Assembly: GCF_017104715.1 (NCBI RefSeq)
Contig: NZ_JAAGPI010000001.1
Location: 186,001 to 250,000 of the forward strand
Reading direction: 5' to 3'
Origin: Burkholderia sp. Ac-20365
GTDB taxonomy: Bacteria > Pseudomonadota > Gammaproteobacteria > Burkholderiales > Burkholderiaceae
Length of the DNA stretch: 64,000 bases
Shown piece by piece: positions 1 to 8,159 of the stretch (position 1 is the stretch's first letter; the number at the start of each line of letters is the position of its first letter). Position numbers and translations under genes: made by a program. The notes below the pieces were generated by a model. It did no database searches, was not told where the DNA came from, and saw nothing but the letters and a program-made list of their open reading frames with translations.

Positions 1-533
1 GCCACATGCAAGGCCTTCGCGAACTGCCACGCGAACATCGACGATGCACCGATATAGCGCGCCTTGCCCGCCTTCACGACGTCATGCAGCGCTTCCAGTG
101 TTTCCTCGATCGGCGTCGCGTAGTCCCAGCGGTGGATCTGATACAGATCGACGTAGTCGGTGCCCAGCCGCGCGAGACTCGCATCGATCGACTGGAAAAT
201 CGCCTTGCGCGACAGGCCCGGGCCGTTCGGCCGCTTCGCATCCGCGCGATTGCCCATCGGGAAGAACACCTTGGTCGCGAGCACAATTTCATCGCGTTTT
301 GCGAAGTCCTTCAACGCGCGCCCGACGATCTCTTCCGACGTGCCATCCGAATAGGTGTTGGCGGTGTCGAAGAAATTGATGCCGGCTTCCACAGCCTGGC
401 GGATCAGCGGGCGGCTCGCGTCCTCGTTCAGCGTCCACGGATGCGGGCCGCGCTCGGGCACGCCGTAGGTCATGCAACCCAGGCAGAGCGGGGAGATATC
501 GAGTCCGGTGCGGCCCAGCTTCACATAGTCCAT
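1..533 (-). CDS. Aldo/keto reductase, 3' end outside window
   Basis: NAD(P)H-dependent aldo/keto reductase, probably cytosolic. The first 177 residues are visible and the gene runs off the left edge. The TIM-barrel family tetrad is present: Asp56, Tyr61 (in FFDTANTYSDG), Lys88 (LATKVFF) and His134 (LYQIHRWD). The N-terminus MDYVKLGRTGLDISPLCLGC is typical of the YajO/Tas-like group. The ATG at 533 begins the conserved strand directly. The gene is divergent from the response-regulator/kinase pair, with about 290 bp between them. Substrate cannot be told from sequence. The family call is secure. Confidence 0.93.
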   Translation of the reverse strand, partial: MDYVKLGRTGLDISPLCLGCMTYGVPERGPHPWTLNEDASRPLIRQAVEAGINFFDTANTYSDGTSEEIVGRALKDFAKRDEIVLATKVFFPMGNRADAKRPNGPGLSRKAIFQSIDASLARLGTDYVDLYQIHRWDYATPIEETLEALHDVVKAGKARYIGASSMFAWQFAKALHV

Positions 534-822
534 CTCATCCTCCGTGCGGTTCGGCCTTCGATTATGGAGCAAATGCCTCAAAGTCTGCTGCCGCAGCGAC
601 GTGCGGGATGATCGCGTGCGTCATGCCGCCGATCGGGAAAGCCGTGCAAATATGAAATTACCGGGTGGAACAAGGAGGCTGCGTCGATGGCGGCTCAGAT
701 AATGGATTCCATGCAGGCTGTCGATATCGACAGCGACAATCCATTGAGTCGCGCGCCGGATGCCCGAGCGGAAATAGACGGGCCAGGCGGCGCGCGGCGC
801 TTCAAAGTTGAAGGGCCGTGTC

Positions 823-1233
823 GTGTGCAACAACCCGATTGTCTCCATCATCGACGACGACGAATCCGTTCGCGTCGCGACCTCCAGCCTCGTGCGCTCG
901 CTCGGCTGGAAAGCCCGGCTCTATGAGTCGGCCGAGCAGTTCATGGCATGCGGCAATCTCTGCGACGTGACCTGCATCATCTCCGACGTGCAGATGCCCG
1001 GCATCTCCGGCATCGACATGTACCGGCGGCTCGTCTGCCAGGGCGTGCAGACGCCGATCATCTTCATCTCCGCCTTCGCCTCGGACAAGGTCCGCAAGCA
1101 GGCCTTCGACGCGGGCGCCGTCTGCATGCTCAGCAAACCGGTCGACGTGTCGGACGTGACACGCTGCCTCGAATCGGTGCGCACGCATACTTCCCGCGCA
1201 TCGTCGGCGCAACCTCCAGCGGGAGCGCGATGA
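823..1233 (+). CDS. Single-domain response regulator (FixJ-type receiver)
   Basis: Stand-alone receiver domain of 136 residues with no output domain. The acidic pocket (IIDDDES), the phospho-acceptor Asp in ISDVQMPG (about residue 55) and the conserved Lys in LSKPVD are all present, so it should be phosphorylated. I chose the GTG at 823 because GAAGGG lies 7 nt upstream; a TTG at 808 is possible. Its stop overlaps the kinase start as ATGA, implying translational coupling and a partner role for the next gene. It may act as a phosphate sink, relay or protein-binding switch. An alternative N-terminal reading in another frame (ATG 687) has a better ribosome site; see findings. Confidence 0.85.
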   Translation: MCNNPIVSIIDDDESVRVATSSLVRSLGWKARLYESAEQFMACGNLCDVTCIISDVQMPGISGIDMYRRLVCQGVQTPIIFISAFASDKVRKQAFDAGAVCMLSKPVDVSDVTRCLESVRTHTSRASSAQPPAGAR

Positions 1234-3431
1234 TATTCGGTGCGTTGCAGGTCGGCCGTGTCAGGAGCACGCGCGCGCTCTATCTGGTGGCTGCCGTGGT
1301 TGCGCTGGCCGTGTTCGTCATCGACGCATTCACGATGATCGATATCGCCGTCGCCGTGCTGTATGCGACGGTAGTGTTGCTGGTTGCATCGGCGGGAACG
1401 CGCGCGACGACGACCAATGTCGCGTGGGGTTGCGTCGCGTTGACGCTGCTCGGCTACATCGTGGCCCACAACGGGCACTACTCCGATGGTTCGATGGCGC
1501 GCTGCGTGGTCAGCCTGCTCGCCATCGCCACGACGGCGATGCTCGCGCTCAGGAACCAGGCCAGCAACGACATGCTGCGCAAGCAGCTCGACATGCTCGA
1601 CCTCACGCACGACGCGATCATCGTCTACGACATGGCCGACCGCATCACGTTCTGGAACCAGGGCGCGGAGCGCCTGTACGGCTGGACGGCGGCGCAAGCG
1701 CTGGGCAGGCCCTTGCACGGTCTCACGCAAACGAAGGCGTCGGCGATGAGCATCGACGATATCCGACGTGAGACGGCATTGCATGGCGGCTGGCAAGGCG
1801 AACTGCAACGCATCCGCAAGGACGGCGAGACCGTGTTCATTTCCAGCCGTTGCACACTGTGGCGTGACGACAGAGGCAAGCCGCTTGCAGTGCTCGCCAC
1901 CAGCAACGACATCACCGCGCGCAAGCAGATGGAAGCGGAACTGCGTCGCCAGCAGGACGAACTGCGCGCGACCATCGACGCGATTCCCGGCATGGTCTGG
2001 AGTTCGTCGCGCGACGGCTGCCCCGATTACATGAACCGTCGCTGGAACGAATACGGCGTGAAGCTTGCCGACGACATTCCCGATATCTGGCAGTCGATCG
2101 TTCATCCCGACGATCTGCTCGCGATGCAGGCCGCGTGGCGCGACGCCGTCGCGACGGGCAGTGCGCTCGAAACGACGGCGCGCATCCGGCGCACGGACGG
2201 CGTGTACCGCTGGATGCATATCGGCGCCGAGCCGCTGCGCGACGCGCACGGCGAGATCGTGCGCTGGTACGGCGTGAATACGGATATCGAAGAGCACAAG
2301 CAGACACAGCAGGCGCTTCAGCGCAGTGAGGCGTTTCTTTCGGATGCACAGCGCCTGAGCCGCACCGGGAGCATCGGCACGCGCGTGCCGGAGTGCGACA
2401 TGTGGTGGTCGGAAGAGACGTACCGGATTCTCGACGTGCCTCGTTACGTGACACCTACCATCGACCTGATCGCGGCGCGCGCGCATCCCGACGATATCGA
2501 AGAAGTGAAGCGCACGCATGAACGGGCAATGCAGGGCGAGTCGCATATCGATAGTGAATTCCGCTTGCTGCTGACGGATGGCACCGTCAGGCACGTTCAT
2601 TATGTTGCGCATCTGTCGGCGCCGGATTCGGGGAAAGTCGAGTATGTCGGCGCATTGATGGACGTCACCGATCGCGTCACCGCGCAGCAAGCGCTCGATC
2701 GTTCGACAGCGGAACTCGCGCATATCACGCGTGTGACGATGCTCGGCGAAATGGCGGCATCGATTGCGCACGAAGTGACGCAGCCGCTCGCGGCGATCGT
2801 CACGGCCGGCGACGCGGCCACACGCTGGCTCAACCGGCCGCGCCCCGATCTCGACGAAGTCGGCCTGTCGATCGGCAACATGACACGCGACGCCAAACGT
2901 GCAACCGACATCATCCGGCAGATACGCGCGATGGCGCAAAAGCGCGATCCGGCGCCGATGCCGCTCGATCTGAATGCGCTCGCGCGCGAGGCGATCGAAC
3001 TGTTGCGGCGCGAACTGGAAGCACACGCGATCGAAGTCGAAACGCGCAATCTGCAACACGTGATGCGTGTTTGTGTCGATCGCGTGCAGATCCAGCAGGT
3101 CATCATCAACCTGATGATGAACGCCGTGCAGGCGATGTCCTTAGTGAAGGACCGCGCGCGGCGGCTCAAGGTCGTCACGCACAGAGTGGATGAGCAGCAT
3201 GCGCAATTGCGCGTCGAAGACTCGGGCACGGGCATCAGCGAAGAGAACAGCCGGCGTCTGTTCAGCCCGTTCTTTACGACGCGGAAAGAAGGCATGGGCA
3301 TCGGGCTGTCGATCTGCCGCTCGATTGTCGAAGCGCATGGCGGGCGCATCTGGGCCGAATCGCAGGAAGGACGCGGCACGACGATGCAGTTCATCCTGCC
3401 GCTCGACGAGGTCGTAACAGTCGAAAGTTGA
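1230..3431 (+). CDS. Membrane PAS-domain sensor histidine kinase
   Basis: A 733-residue inner-membrane kinase. Residues about 15-105 form several hydrophobic segments with almost no periplasmic loop. Three PAS/PAC units follow (about 118-235, 250-370, 375-490), the first containing FWNQGAERLYGWT. The HisKA helix carries the phospho-acceptor His514 in SIAHEVTQPLAA, and the HATPase domain shows the N box (INLMMNAVQAM), DSGTGIS and GMGIGLSICRSI. The layout resembles FixL/TodS-like soluble-signal sensors, but I see no certain haem ligand, so the signal is unknown. It overlaps the receiver gene by 4 nt and is followed by an intrinsic terminator. Confidence 0.92.
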   Translation: MIFGALQVGRVRSTRALYLVAAVVALAVFVIDAFTMIDIAVAVLYATVVLLVASAGTRATTTNVAWGCVALTLLGYIVAHNGHYSDGSMARCVVSLLAIATTAMLALRNQASNDMLRKQLDMLDLTHDAIIVYDMADRITFWNQGAERLYGWTAAQALGRPLHGLTQTKASAMSIDDIRRETALHGGWQGELQRIRKDGETVFISSRCTLWRDDRGKPLAVLATSNDITARKQMEAELRRQQDELRATIDAIPGMVWSSSRDGCPDYMNRRWNEYGVKLADDIPDIWQSIVHPDDLLAMQAAWRDAVATGSALETTARIRRTDGVYRWMHIGAEPLRDAHGEIVRWYGVNTDIEEHKQTQQALQRSEAFLSDAQRLSRTGSIGTRVPECDMWWSEETYRILDVPRYVTPTIDLIAARAHPDDIEEVKRTHERAMQGESHIDSEFRLLLTDGTVRHVHYVAHLSAPDSGKVEYVGALMDVTDRVTAQQALDRSTAELAHITRVTMLGEMAASIAHEVTQPLAAIVTAGDAATRWLNRPRPDLDEVGLSIGNMTRDAKRATDIIRQIRAMAQKRDPAPMPLDLNALAREAIELLRRELEAHAIEVETRNLQHVMRVCVDRVQIQQVIINLMMNAVQAMSLVKDRARRLKVVTHRVDEQHAQLRVEDSGTGISEENSRRLFSPFFTTRKEGMGIGLSICRSIVEAHGGRIWAESQEGRGTTMQFILPLDEVVTVES

Positions 3432-3512
3432 ACTACCGACAGCCCGGCCATGCATATCGGCAAAAGCCTGGGCGACACACAAACGCGTATTACATTGCAT
3501 GCCACCGGAAAG

Positions 3513-3542
3513 GCCGCGCCGTCGTGCAAGGCGCGGCTTTTT
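3513..3542 (+). terminator. Intrinsic terminator after the kinase gene
   Basis: GCCGCGCC and GGCGCGGC form a perfect 8-bp GC stem with a 9-nt loop followed by five T. It lies about 80 nt after the kinase stop and only 20 nt before the next start codon. A promoter for the MocR gene must therefore overlap it or lie before it, in which case it would act as an attenuator. Confidence 0.85.
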
Positions 3543-3562
3543 CATTTTCTGGGTGACAGACC

Positions 3563-5035
3563 GTGAAGCTATACGAGAAGCTGGCTGACGCAATCGAGGA
3601 ACAGATCCGGCGCGGCGTGCTGCTGCCTGGTGAGCGCATTCCATCCGTGCGGCAGACGAGCCAGAACCATCAGTTGAGCATTACGACGGTGATTCGCGCG
3701 TATCTGCTGCTCGAAAGCCGCGGGATGATCGAAAGCCGGCCGCAATCCGGCTATTTCGTGCGCGTGCGCAGCGCCGCAGGGACCAAGCCTGCACTGACGC
3801 ATGCCGCCGCAGCCGATGCGGGAACTGAGCCTTCGCAGATCGACATCAGCGGTCTCGTGCTGTCCACATTGCATTCGATCGGTGTAAATGGCGCGGTTCC
3901 GCTTGGCTCGCCGTATCCGGATACCGCGCTCTTTCCGCTGCAAAGGATCAACCGCTATGCGCATGCGATTGCGCGTCAGCAGACCTTCTGGGGCGTGCCG
4001 TCCGAATTGCCGCCCGGCAAGCCCGAACTGATCCGGCAGATCGCGCGCCGTTATCTGGAGAATGGCGCAGCAATCGATCCCGCCGAGATCGTCGTCACGC
4101 TCGGTGCAACGGAAGCGATCAATCTGAGCCTGCAGGCCGTGGCGCGACCAGGCGATGCGATTGCCGTCGAATCGCCCACGTTCTACGCGATATCTCACAC
4201 CATCGAGCGAATGGGCATGCGCGTGGTCGAAGTACCGACCGACCAGACAACGGGCATCGATGTCGACGCACTCGCGAAGCTGATCGAAACGAAACAGGTC
4301 GATGCCTGCCTGCTGATGCCGAACTTCCACAATCCACTCGGCTATCAGATGCCTGACGAGCGCAAGCGGGCGCTGATCGAGCTGACGAACCGGCATCAGG
4401 TGCCTGTCATCGAGAACGCCGTGTACAACGAGTTGTACTTCGGCGACGCGCCGCCTGGCACCTTGAAACAATACGACACGCAGGGACTGGTTTTACAGTG
4501 CGCTTCGTTCTCGAAGAGTCTCACGCCTGCATTACGCATCGGCTGGGTGTTGGCGGGCCGCTATCGCGCGCAGATCGAACGGTTAAAGCTGCTCAATACG
4601 CTGACGACGCCATCCAGCGCGCAGCTTGCGATTGCGGAGTTTTTGGAGAACGACGGTTACGACCATCATTTGCGACGCGTGAGGCGCACGCTGATGCAGC
4701 ATGTCAGTCTGATGCGCAGCGCTGTCGAACGCTTCTTTCCTGAAGGTACGAAGATGACCAACCCGGCGGGCGGTTATCTGTTGTGGGTCGAGCTACCGCA
4801 TTCGACGGATTCGATGCGACTCTACCGAAACGCGATTGATAACGGCATCACAATTGGACCGGGCTGCATGTTTTCGCGTTCGAGCCAGTACGGCAATGCG
4901 TTCCGCCTGAACTACAGCTATGCATGGTCGCCGGAAATCGAGGGTTCGATCGTTACGCTTGGCAAGATTGCGGCGCGCGTTGTTTCGTTTCAACGCAGAG
5001 AGGCGAGCACGGAAGAGGACGTGATGGCGCGTTGA
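3563..5035 (+). CDS. MocR-type transcriptional regulator (GntR HTH + aminotransferase fold)
   Basis: A 490-residue fusion regulator. Residues 1-75 are a GntR winged helix (GERIPSVRQTSQ, ITTVIRAYLLLESRGMI). After a linker, residues about 115-475 are a fold-type-I PLP domain with the cofactor lysine Lys318 in SFSKSLTPALRIGW and the Asn/Tyr region NFHNPLGYQMP. Family members (PdxR, GabR, TauR) sense PLP or an amino-compound adduct and usually control a neighbouring gene. Here the upstream gene is a kinase in the same direction and the downstream gene is convergent, so no target is obvious. The GTG start at 3563 begins the HTH directly. Confidence 0.9.
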   Translation: MKLYEKLADAIEEQIRRGVLLPGERIPSVRQTSQNHQLSITTVIRAYLLLESRGMIESRPQSGYFVRVRSAAGTKPALTHAAAADAGTEPSQIDISGLVLSTLHSIGVNGAVPLGSPYPDTALFPLQRINRYAHAIARQQTFWGVPSELPPGKPELIRQIARRYLENGAAIDPAEIVVTLGATEAINLSLQAVARPGDAIAVESPTFYAISHTIERMGMRVVEVPTDQTTGIDVDALAKLIETKQVDACLLMPNFHNPLGYQMPDERKRALIELTNRHQVPVIENAVYNELYFGDAPPGTLKQYDTQGLVLQCASFSKSLTPALRIGWVLAGRYRAQIERLKLLNTLTTPSSAQLAIAEFLENDGYDHHLRRVRRTLMQHVSLMRSAVERFFPEGTKMTNPAGGYLLWVELPHSTDSMRLYRNAIDNGITIGPGCMFSRSSQYGNAFRLNYSYAWSPEIEGSIVTLGKIAARVVSFQRREASTEEDVMAR

Positions 5036-5079
5036 GTGACGCGATAGCGCAGTGAACAGAAAGGCAGCGTGTGAGGCAA

Positions 5080-5115
5080 ATCAGCGGCAGCTTCGAAACA
5101 AAGCCAACCGCTGAT
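5080..5115. terminator. Inverted repeat between convergent genes, possible bidirectional terminator
   Basis: ATCAGCGG (5080-5087) and CCGCTGAT (5108-5115) are perfect 8-bp inverted arms separated by 20 nt. They sit between the MocR gene and the convergent secreted-protein gene. The loop is long and there is no clear T tract, so the terminator reading is tentative. Confidence 0.35.
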
Positions 5116-5158
5116 GTAAAGGGCGATTCAGGTGCGATGCGAAATCACGCATAGGCAC

Positions 5159-5455
5159 TTAGCTGCCGAAGTAGGTGTTGCAGTAGCTGACGGGACCGAC
5201 GCACGAATTATCGCCGGTGCGCTTGTGGAACAGGCTGTGCGAACCGGATTGCGATGCACCTGCAGCCACGCCGCCGTACGACGTCGAACCCGTGTCGCCG
5301 CCTTGCGCGACCGAGGCGGACGGACCCTGTTGCGAAGCGGGCGCGCCAACAGCCGGATTGTAGTAAGGCGCCGGACCATAGCCGCTGGCGAACACAGGAG
5401 CGGATACGAGTGCAGTAGCGGCAAGAAGGGCGGCGGCAATGAGGCGGGTTTTCAT
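5159..5455 (-). CDS. Small secreted protein, function unknown
   Basis: A 98-residue exported protein. It begins MKTRLIAAALLAATALVSAP with a cleavage site after VFASG. The mature part is Gly/Ser/Gln-rich with two Cys near the C-terminus (DNSCVGPVSYCNTYFG), suitable for a disulfide in the periplasm. I set the start at ATG 5455 because GGAGT lies 8 nt upstream; a longer reading to 5557 lacks a signal peptide at its N-terminus. I do not recognise a domain. Low-complexity secreted proteins like this are frequent in Burkholderiaceae. Confidence 0.7.
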   Translation of the reverse strand: MKTRLIAAALLAATALVSAPVFASGYGPAPYYNPAVGAPASQQGPSASVAQGGDTGSTSYGGVAAGASQSGSHSLFHKRTGDNSCVGPVSYCNTYFGS

Positions 5456-5610
5456 GGCTGGTACTCCAATAATGATCAGGGATCGAAAGTTCGTTGAACA
5501 GATGTGCGTCAACGTTGAAACAAGTCTATAAGGCGAAGCGGCGGAGAATAAGGCCATAGTCGGGAACGCTTACTTGCCGGATTCGTGAGTAATCGGCGAA
5601 CCGGATCGAT

Positions 5611-5629
5611 ACGCGACATGTTGTCGCGT
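5611..5629. promoter_or_regulatory. 19-bp interrupted palindrome in divergent intergenic region
   Basis: ACGCGACA-TGT-TGTCGCGT is a perfect palindrome with 8-bp arms and a 3-bp spacer. It lies in the 328-bp gap (5456-5783) between the two divergent secreted-protein genes. It has the shape of a dimeric-repressor operator. Nothing else in this gap can be supported. Confidence 0.4.
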
Positions 5630-5783
5630 CAGGTGCCTGCAAGCGTTTCCACGCACGCCGATACCGCTGAAACCGAGCAATTCTCCTTACCCGCCCGACC
5701 CCTTATTCATGTCCGTTCTGGCTCTTAGACTTCATACCTGTGACTGACGGATCATCGTCGCAACCCGTGCAGGAGCCAGCCTT

Positions 5784-6059
5784 ATGAATGCCCTTCGTCG
5801 AGCCATCGTTCTTTCCATCGCACTCGCGGTGCCCGCTGTAGCCTTTGCGCAAGCGCCGTGTGCGCTGACGCGCGCGCAGGTTCGCGCCCAACTGGTCGAA
5901 CTGGAGCATGCGGGCTATCACCTGTGGGACGGCGACGCGGAGGATTATCCGGACCGGATCCAGGCGGCCGAGGCAAGGCTCGCGGCGCAGAAGGCGAAAC
6001 AGAAAGCCGAGGGTCATGTCGCTGTCAGCTCGCAACCCGGCAGTTGCGCAGCGGGATAG
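5784..6059 (+). CDS. DUF4148 domain secreted protein
   Basis: A 91-residue exported protein. A signal peptide ends at VAFAQA, followed by the DUF4148 core: LTRAQVRAQLVELEHAGYH, then YPDRIQAAEARLAAQ. This short helical family is greatly expanded in Burkholderia and relatives and has no established role. AGGAGC upstream is a good ribosome site for ATG 5784. A paralogue lies at 20717-21040 on the other strand. The C-terminus has one Cys near the end (PGSCAAG). Confidence 0.88.
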   Translation: MNALRRAIVLSIALAVPAVAFAQAPCALTRAQVRAQLVELEHAGYHLWDGDAEDYPDRIQAAEARLAAQKAKQKAEGHVAVSSQPGSCAAG

Positions 6060-6240
6060 GTCGCGAAAGAAAGGCAGCGTGCATTTTCAATGCGCGCGGA
6101 AGGATTCCGAAAGTGAGCGGATGGGATACCCCGTATCGTCATTCCGTGTCTGACATGGTTCGCGCAAGCATCGAAAGCAAGCGATAACGCGGGTCATCGT
6201 TTCATCGCGGCAAGACATCCAGTGAAGTATTCGAATGTCG

Positions 6241-6268
6241 GGAGAATGCGAATCTGTTCGCACTCTCC
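6241..6268. promoter_or_regulatory. Strong hairpin upstream of the efflux genes
   Basis: GGAGAATGCGAA and TTCGCACTCTCC pair over 12 positions with one G-T wobble around a TCTG loop. The site is about 75 bp upstream of the outer-membrane-factor start, in a 283-bp gap. No T tract follows, so an operator or leader-RNA structure is more likely than a terminator. Confidence 0.4.
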
Positions 6269-6342
6269 GGGTGCCGCATTGTTTGGCGCAATGGCAAAAA
6301 CATAACTCGCCATGCGTCGGGTTTCTTTGGAGAGGTTGAACT

Positions 6343-7878
6343 GTGTTGGCGCCGATATGGAAGCGAGCGGCCATGGCTACGGTTCTCGGCGTTTCATTGA
6401 CATTAGTCGGATGCGCGAGTACGGGTGGCATCCACGCTCAGGCAGAACAATCCGATCCCGCATCGCTCGATGCGGGCAAGGCAATACGCGCGGCCGATAC
6501 CGACGCGCAATGGCCCGCATCCGACTGGTGGACCGTTTATGACGATCCGCAATTGAATGACTGGGTCGCGATGGCGGTGAGCGGCAGTCCGTCGCTGGCG
6601 GCTGCGCAGGCGAGAATCCGCGAGGCGCAGGCGGTGATGGGCATCGCCCGTTCGGCGCTCGCGCCGCAAGTGAACGGCAACATGTCCGTGCAGCGTCATG
6701 GCTGGCCCGACAACGTGTTTTATGGCCCCGGTCCGCTCGCGGATGCGACGACGTGGGACAACACAGCCGCGCTGCAATTCTCGTATCACCTCGATGTGTG
6801 GAGCAAGGACAGGAACGGCGCGCTCAAGGCACTCGATTTCGCGCACGCGACAGCCGCCGATGAACGAGCTGCACAACTCGAACTCGAAGCGAACGTGGTG
6901 CGCACGTATGTGGATCTCTCGCTGAACTATCAGTTGCTCGACATTGCGAACGCCACGCTCGATCAACAGAAGAAGATCGCGGAAATCGCCGTGAAGCGCT
7001 TCAAGGGCGGTCTCGGCACGGAACTCGAAGTCACGCAGGCACAAACGCCGATTCCCGACTACGAGCGGCGCGTGGATGCCGTTGAAGAATCGATTGCGCT
7101 GAACCGGAACCGGCTCGCCGCGCTGGCAGGAAAAGGTCCGGGCGCAGGCGATGCATTGAAGCGCCCGAGCCTCGCGATGAGTGCGCCGACAGCATTGCCG
7201 TCGACGATTCCCGCCGACCTGATCGGCCATCGTCCCGATGTGGTTGCCGCGCGATGGACGGTTGCCGCGCAGGCACGCGGCATCGACGTGGCGAAAGCCG
7301 AGTTCTATCCGGACATCAATCTGCTGGCATCGGTGGGCGGTTACGCGGCGGCCGGTCCATTGTTCCAGTTCCTCAAATCGATGAGCGGCGGGTGGACTGC
7401 GGGGCCCGCATTGTCGCTGCCCATCTTCAACGGTGGCCGCCTGCGCTCGCAACTGGGCGCAGCATCGGCGAGCTACGACGAAGCGGTGGACGACTACAAC
7501 CAGAGCATCGTCAACGCGCTGAAAGAGATATCCGACGAAGTGGTGCACATGCGCTCGCTGCAAACGCAGCAGGACGATGCGGAGCGTTCCGTTTCGATCG
7601 CGCAGAGGAACTATGACCTCGCGAAAAAGGGCTTTACGCAGGGCCTCACCGACTACGTCAATGTGCTGATCGCGCAGACACAACTGCTGCACGCACAGGA
7701 GAGTCTCGCGAAAGTGCAGGCGGAACGGCTGAACAACCGCGCATCGCTGGTTGTCGCGCTGGGCGGTGGGCTCGCACAGCCTTCGGATGGTCCTTCATCC
7801 GATCAGACCTTGCCGAAAGCAAGCCTGCATCCGTTTGGCCTCGGCGAAAAGCCTGCTGAACCGAAGGCGAGTCAATGA
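6343..7878 (+). CDS. Outer-membrane efflux lipoprotein, NodT/OprM family
   Basis: A 511-residue channel subunit of a tripartite efflux pump. It is a lipoprotein with the lipobox LTLVGCAS in an N-terminal signal. Two OEP repeats follow (about 80-280 and 300-480), with typical ending motifs such as GHRPDVVAARW and SLPIFNGGRLRSQL. The GTG start at 6343 has GGAGAGG 8 nt upstream; an internal ATG at 6373 would still keep the lipobox. Downstream DUF1656, HlyD and FUSC genes indicate an aromatic-acid (AaeXAB-like) exporter rather than an RND pump. Confidence 0.92.
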   Translation: MLAPIWKRAAMATVLGVSLTLVGCASTGGIHAQAEQSDPASLDAGKAIRAADTDAQWPASDWWTVYDDPQLNDWVAMAVSGSPSLAAAQARIREAQAVMGIARSALAPQVNGNMSVQRHGWPDNVFYGPGPLADATTWDNTAALQFSYHLDVWSKDRNGALKALDFAHATAADERAAQLELEANVVRTYVDLSLNYQLLDIANATLDQQKKIAEIAVKRFKGGLGTELEVTQAQTPIPDYERRVDAVEESIALNRNRLAALAGKGPGAGDALKRPSLAMSAPTALPSTIPADLIGHRPDVVAARWTVAAQARGIDVAKAEFYPDINLLASVGGYAAAGPLFQFLKSMSGGWTAGPALSLPIFNGGRLRSQLGAASASYDEAVDDYNQSIVNALKEISDEVVHMRSLQTQQDDAERSVSIAQRNYDLAKKGFTQGLTDYVNVLIAQTQLLHAQESLAKVQAERLNNRASLVVALGGGLAQPSDGPSSDQTLPKASLHPFGLGEKPAEPKASQ

Positions 7879-7920
7879 CGGCCGCCGAACTCCATTCAAG
7901 CTTCGTACTGGAACCCGACC

Positions 7921-8121
7921 ATGCCGCGTGAGATTGCATTCTTCGACACCTACATGCCGAGCCTGATTCTGATCTGTCTCGGCGGCGCGGGGCTGACGTG
8001 GTTGCTCGACCGCGTGCTTGCCTACGTGTCGCTCTACAAGGTCGTGTGGCATCCGGCGCTCTTTCGCGCGAGTCTGCTCGTGATCGTGTGCGGCGGCTTG
8101 AGTCTGTTCGTGTACCGGTGA
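7921..8121 (+). CDS. DUF1656 (AaeX-like) small membrane protein
   Basis: A 66-residue inner-membrane protein with two hydrophobic helices (about 13-30 and 45-63) and the family pattern REIAFFDTYMPSLI. DUF1656 proteins nearly always accompany FUSC pumps and their HlyD adaptors, as AaeX does in E. coli, although their own function is unclear. The start codon follows the outer-membrane-factor stop by 42 nt. The stop codon leads directly into a tandem repeat before the adaptor gene. Confidence 0.9.
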   Translation: MPREIAFFDTYMPSLILICLGGAGLTWLLDRVLAYVSLYKVVWHPALFRASLLVIVCGGLSLFVYR

Positions 8122-8159
8122 CAAGAGAACGAAACAAGAGAACGAAACAAGAGGACGAA
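8121..8159 (+). repeat. Three tandem 13-bp units carrying the adaptor ribosome site
   Basis: ACAAGAGAACGAA occurs at 8121-8133 and 8134-8146, and with one change (AAGAGG in place of AAGAGA) at 8147-8159. The start codon of the HlyD adaptor follows immediately at 8160. The only sequence between the DUF1656 stop and the adaptor start is this triplication of a weak Shine-Dalgarno unit. Confidence 0.95.

Noticed and set aside
921-3059. A 712-codon open frame antisense to the histidine kinase
   Set aside because: It is the complement of a clear kinase with intact motifs in order. High GC at third positions opens long antisense frames, and its translation is Arg/His-rich without domains.
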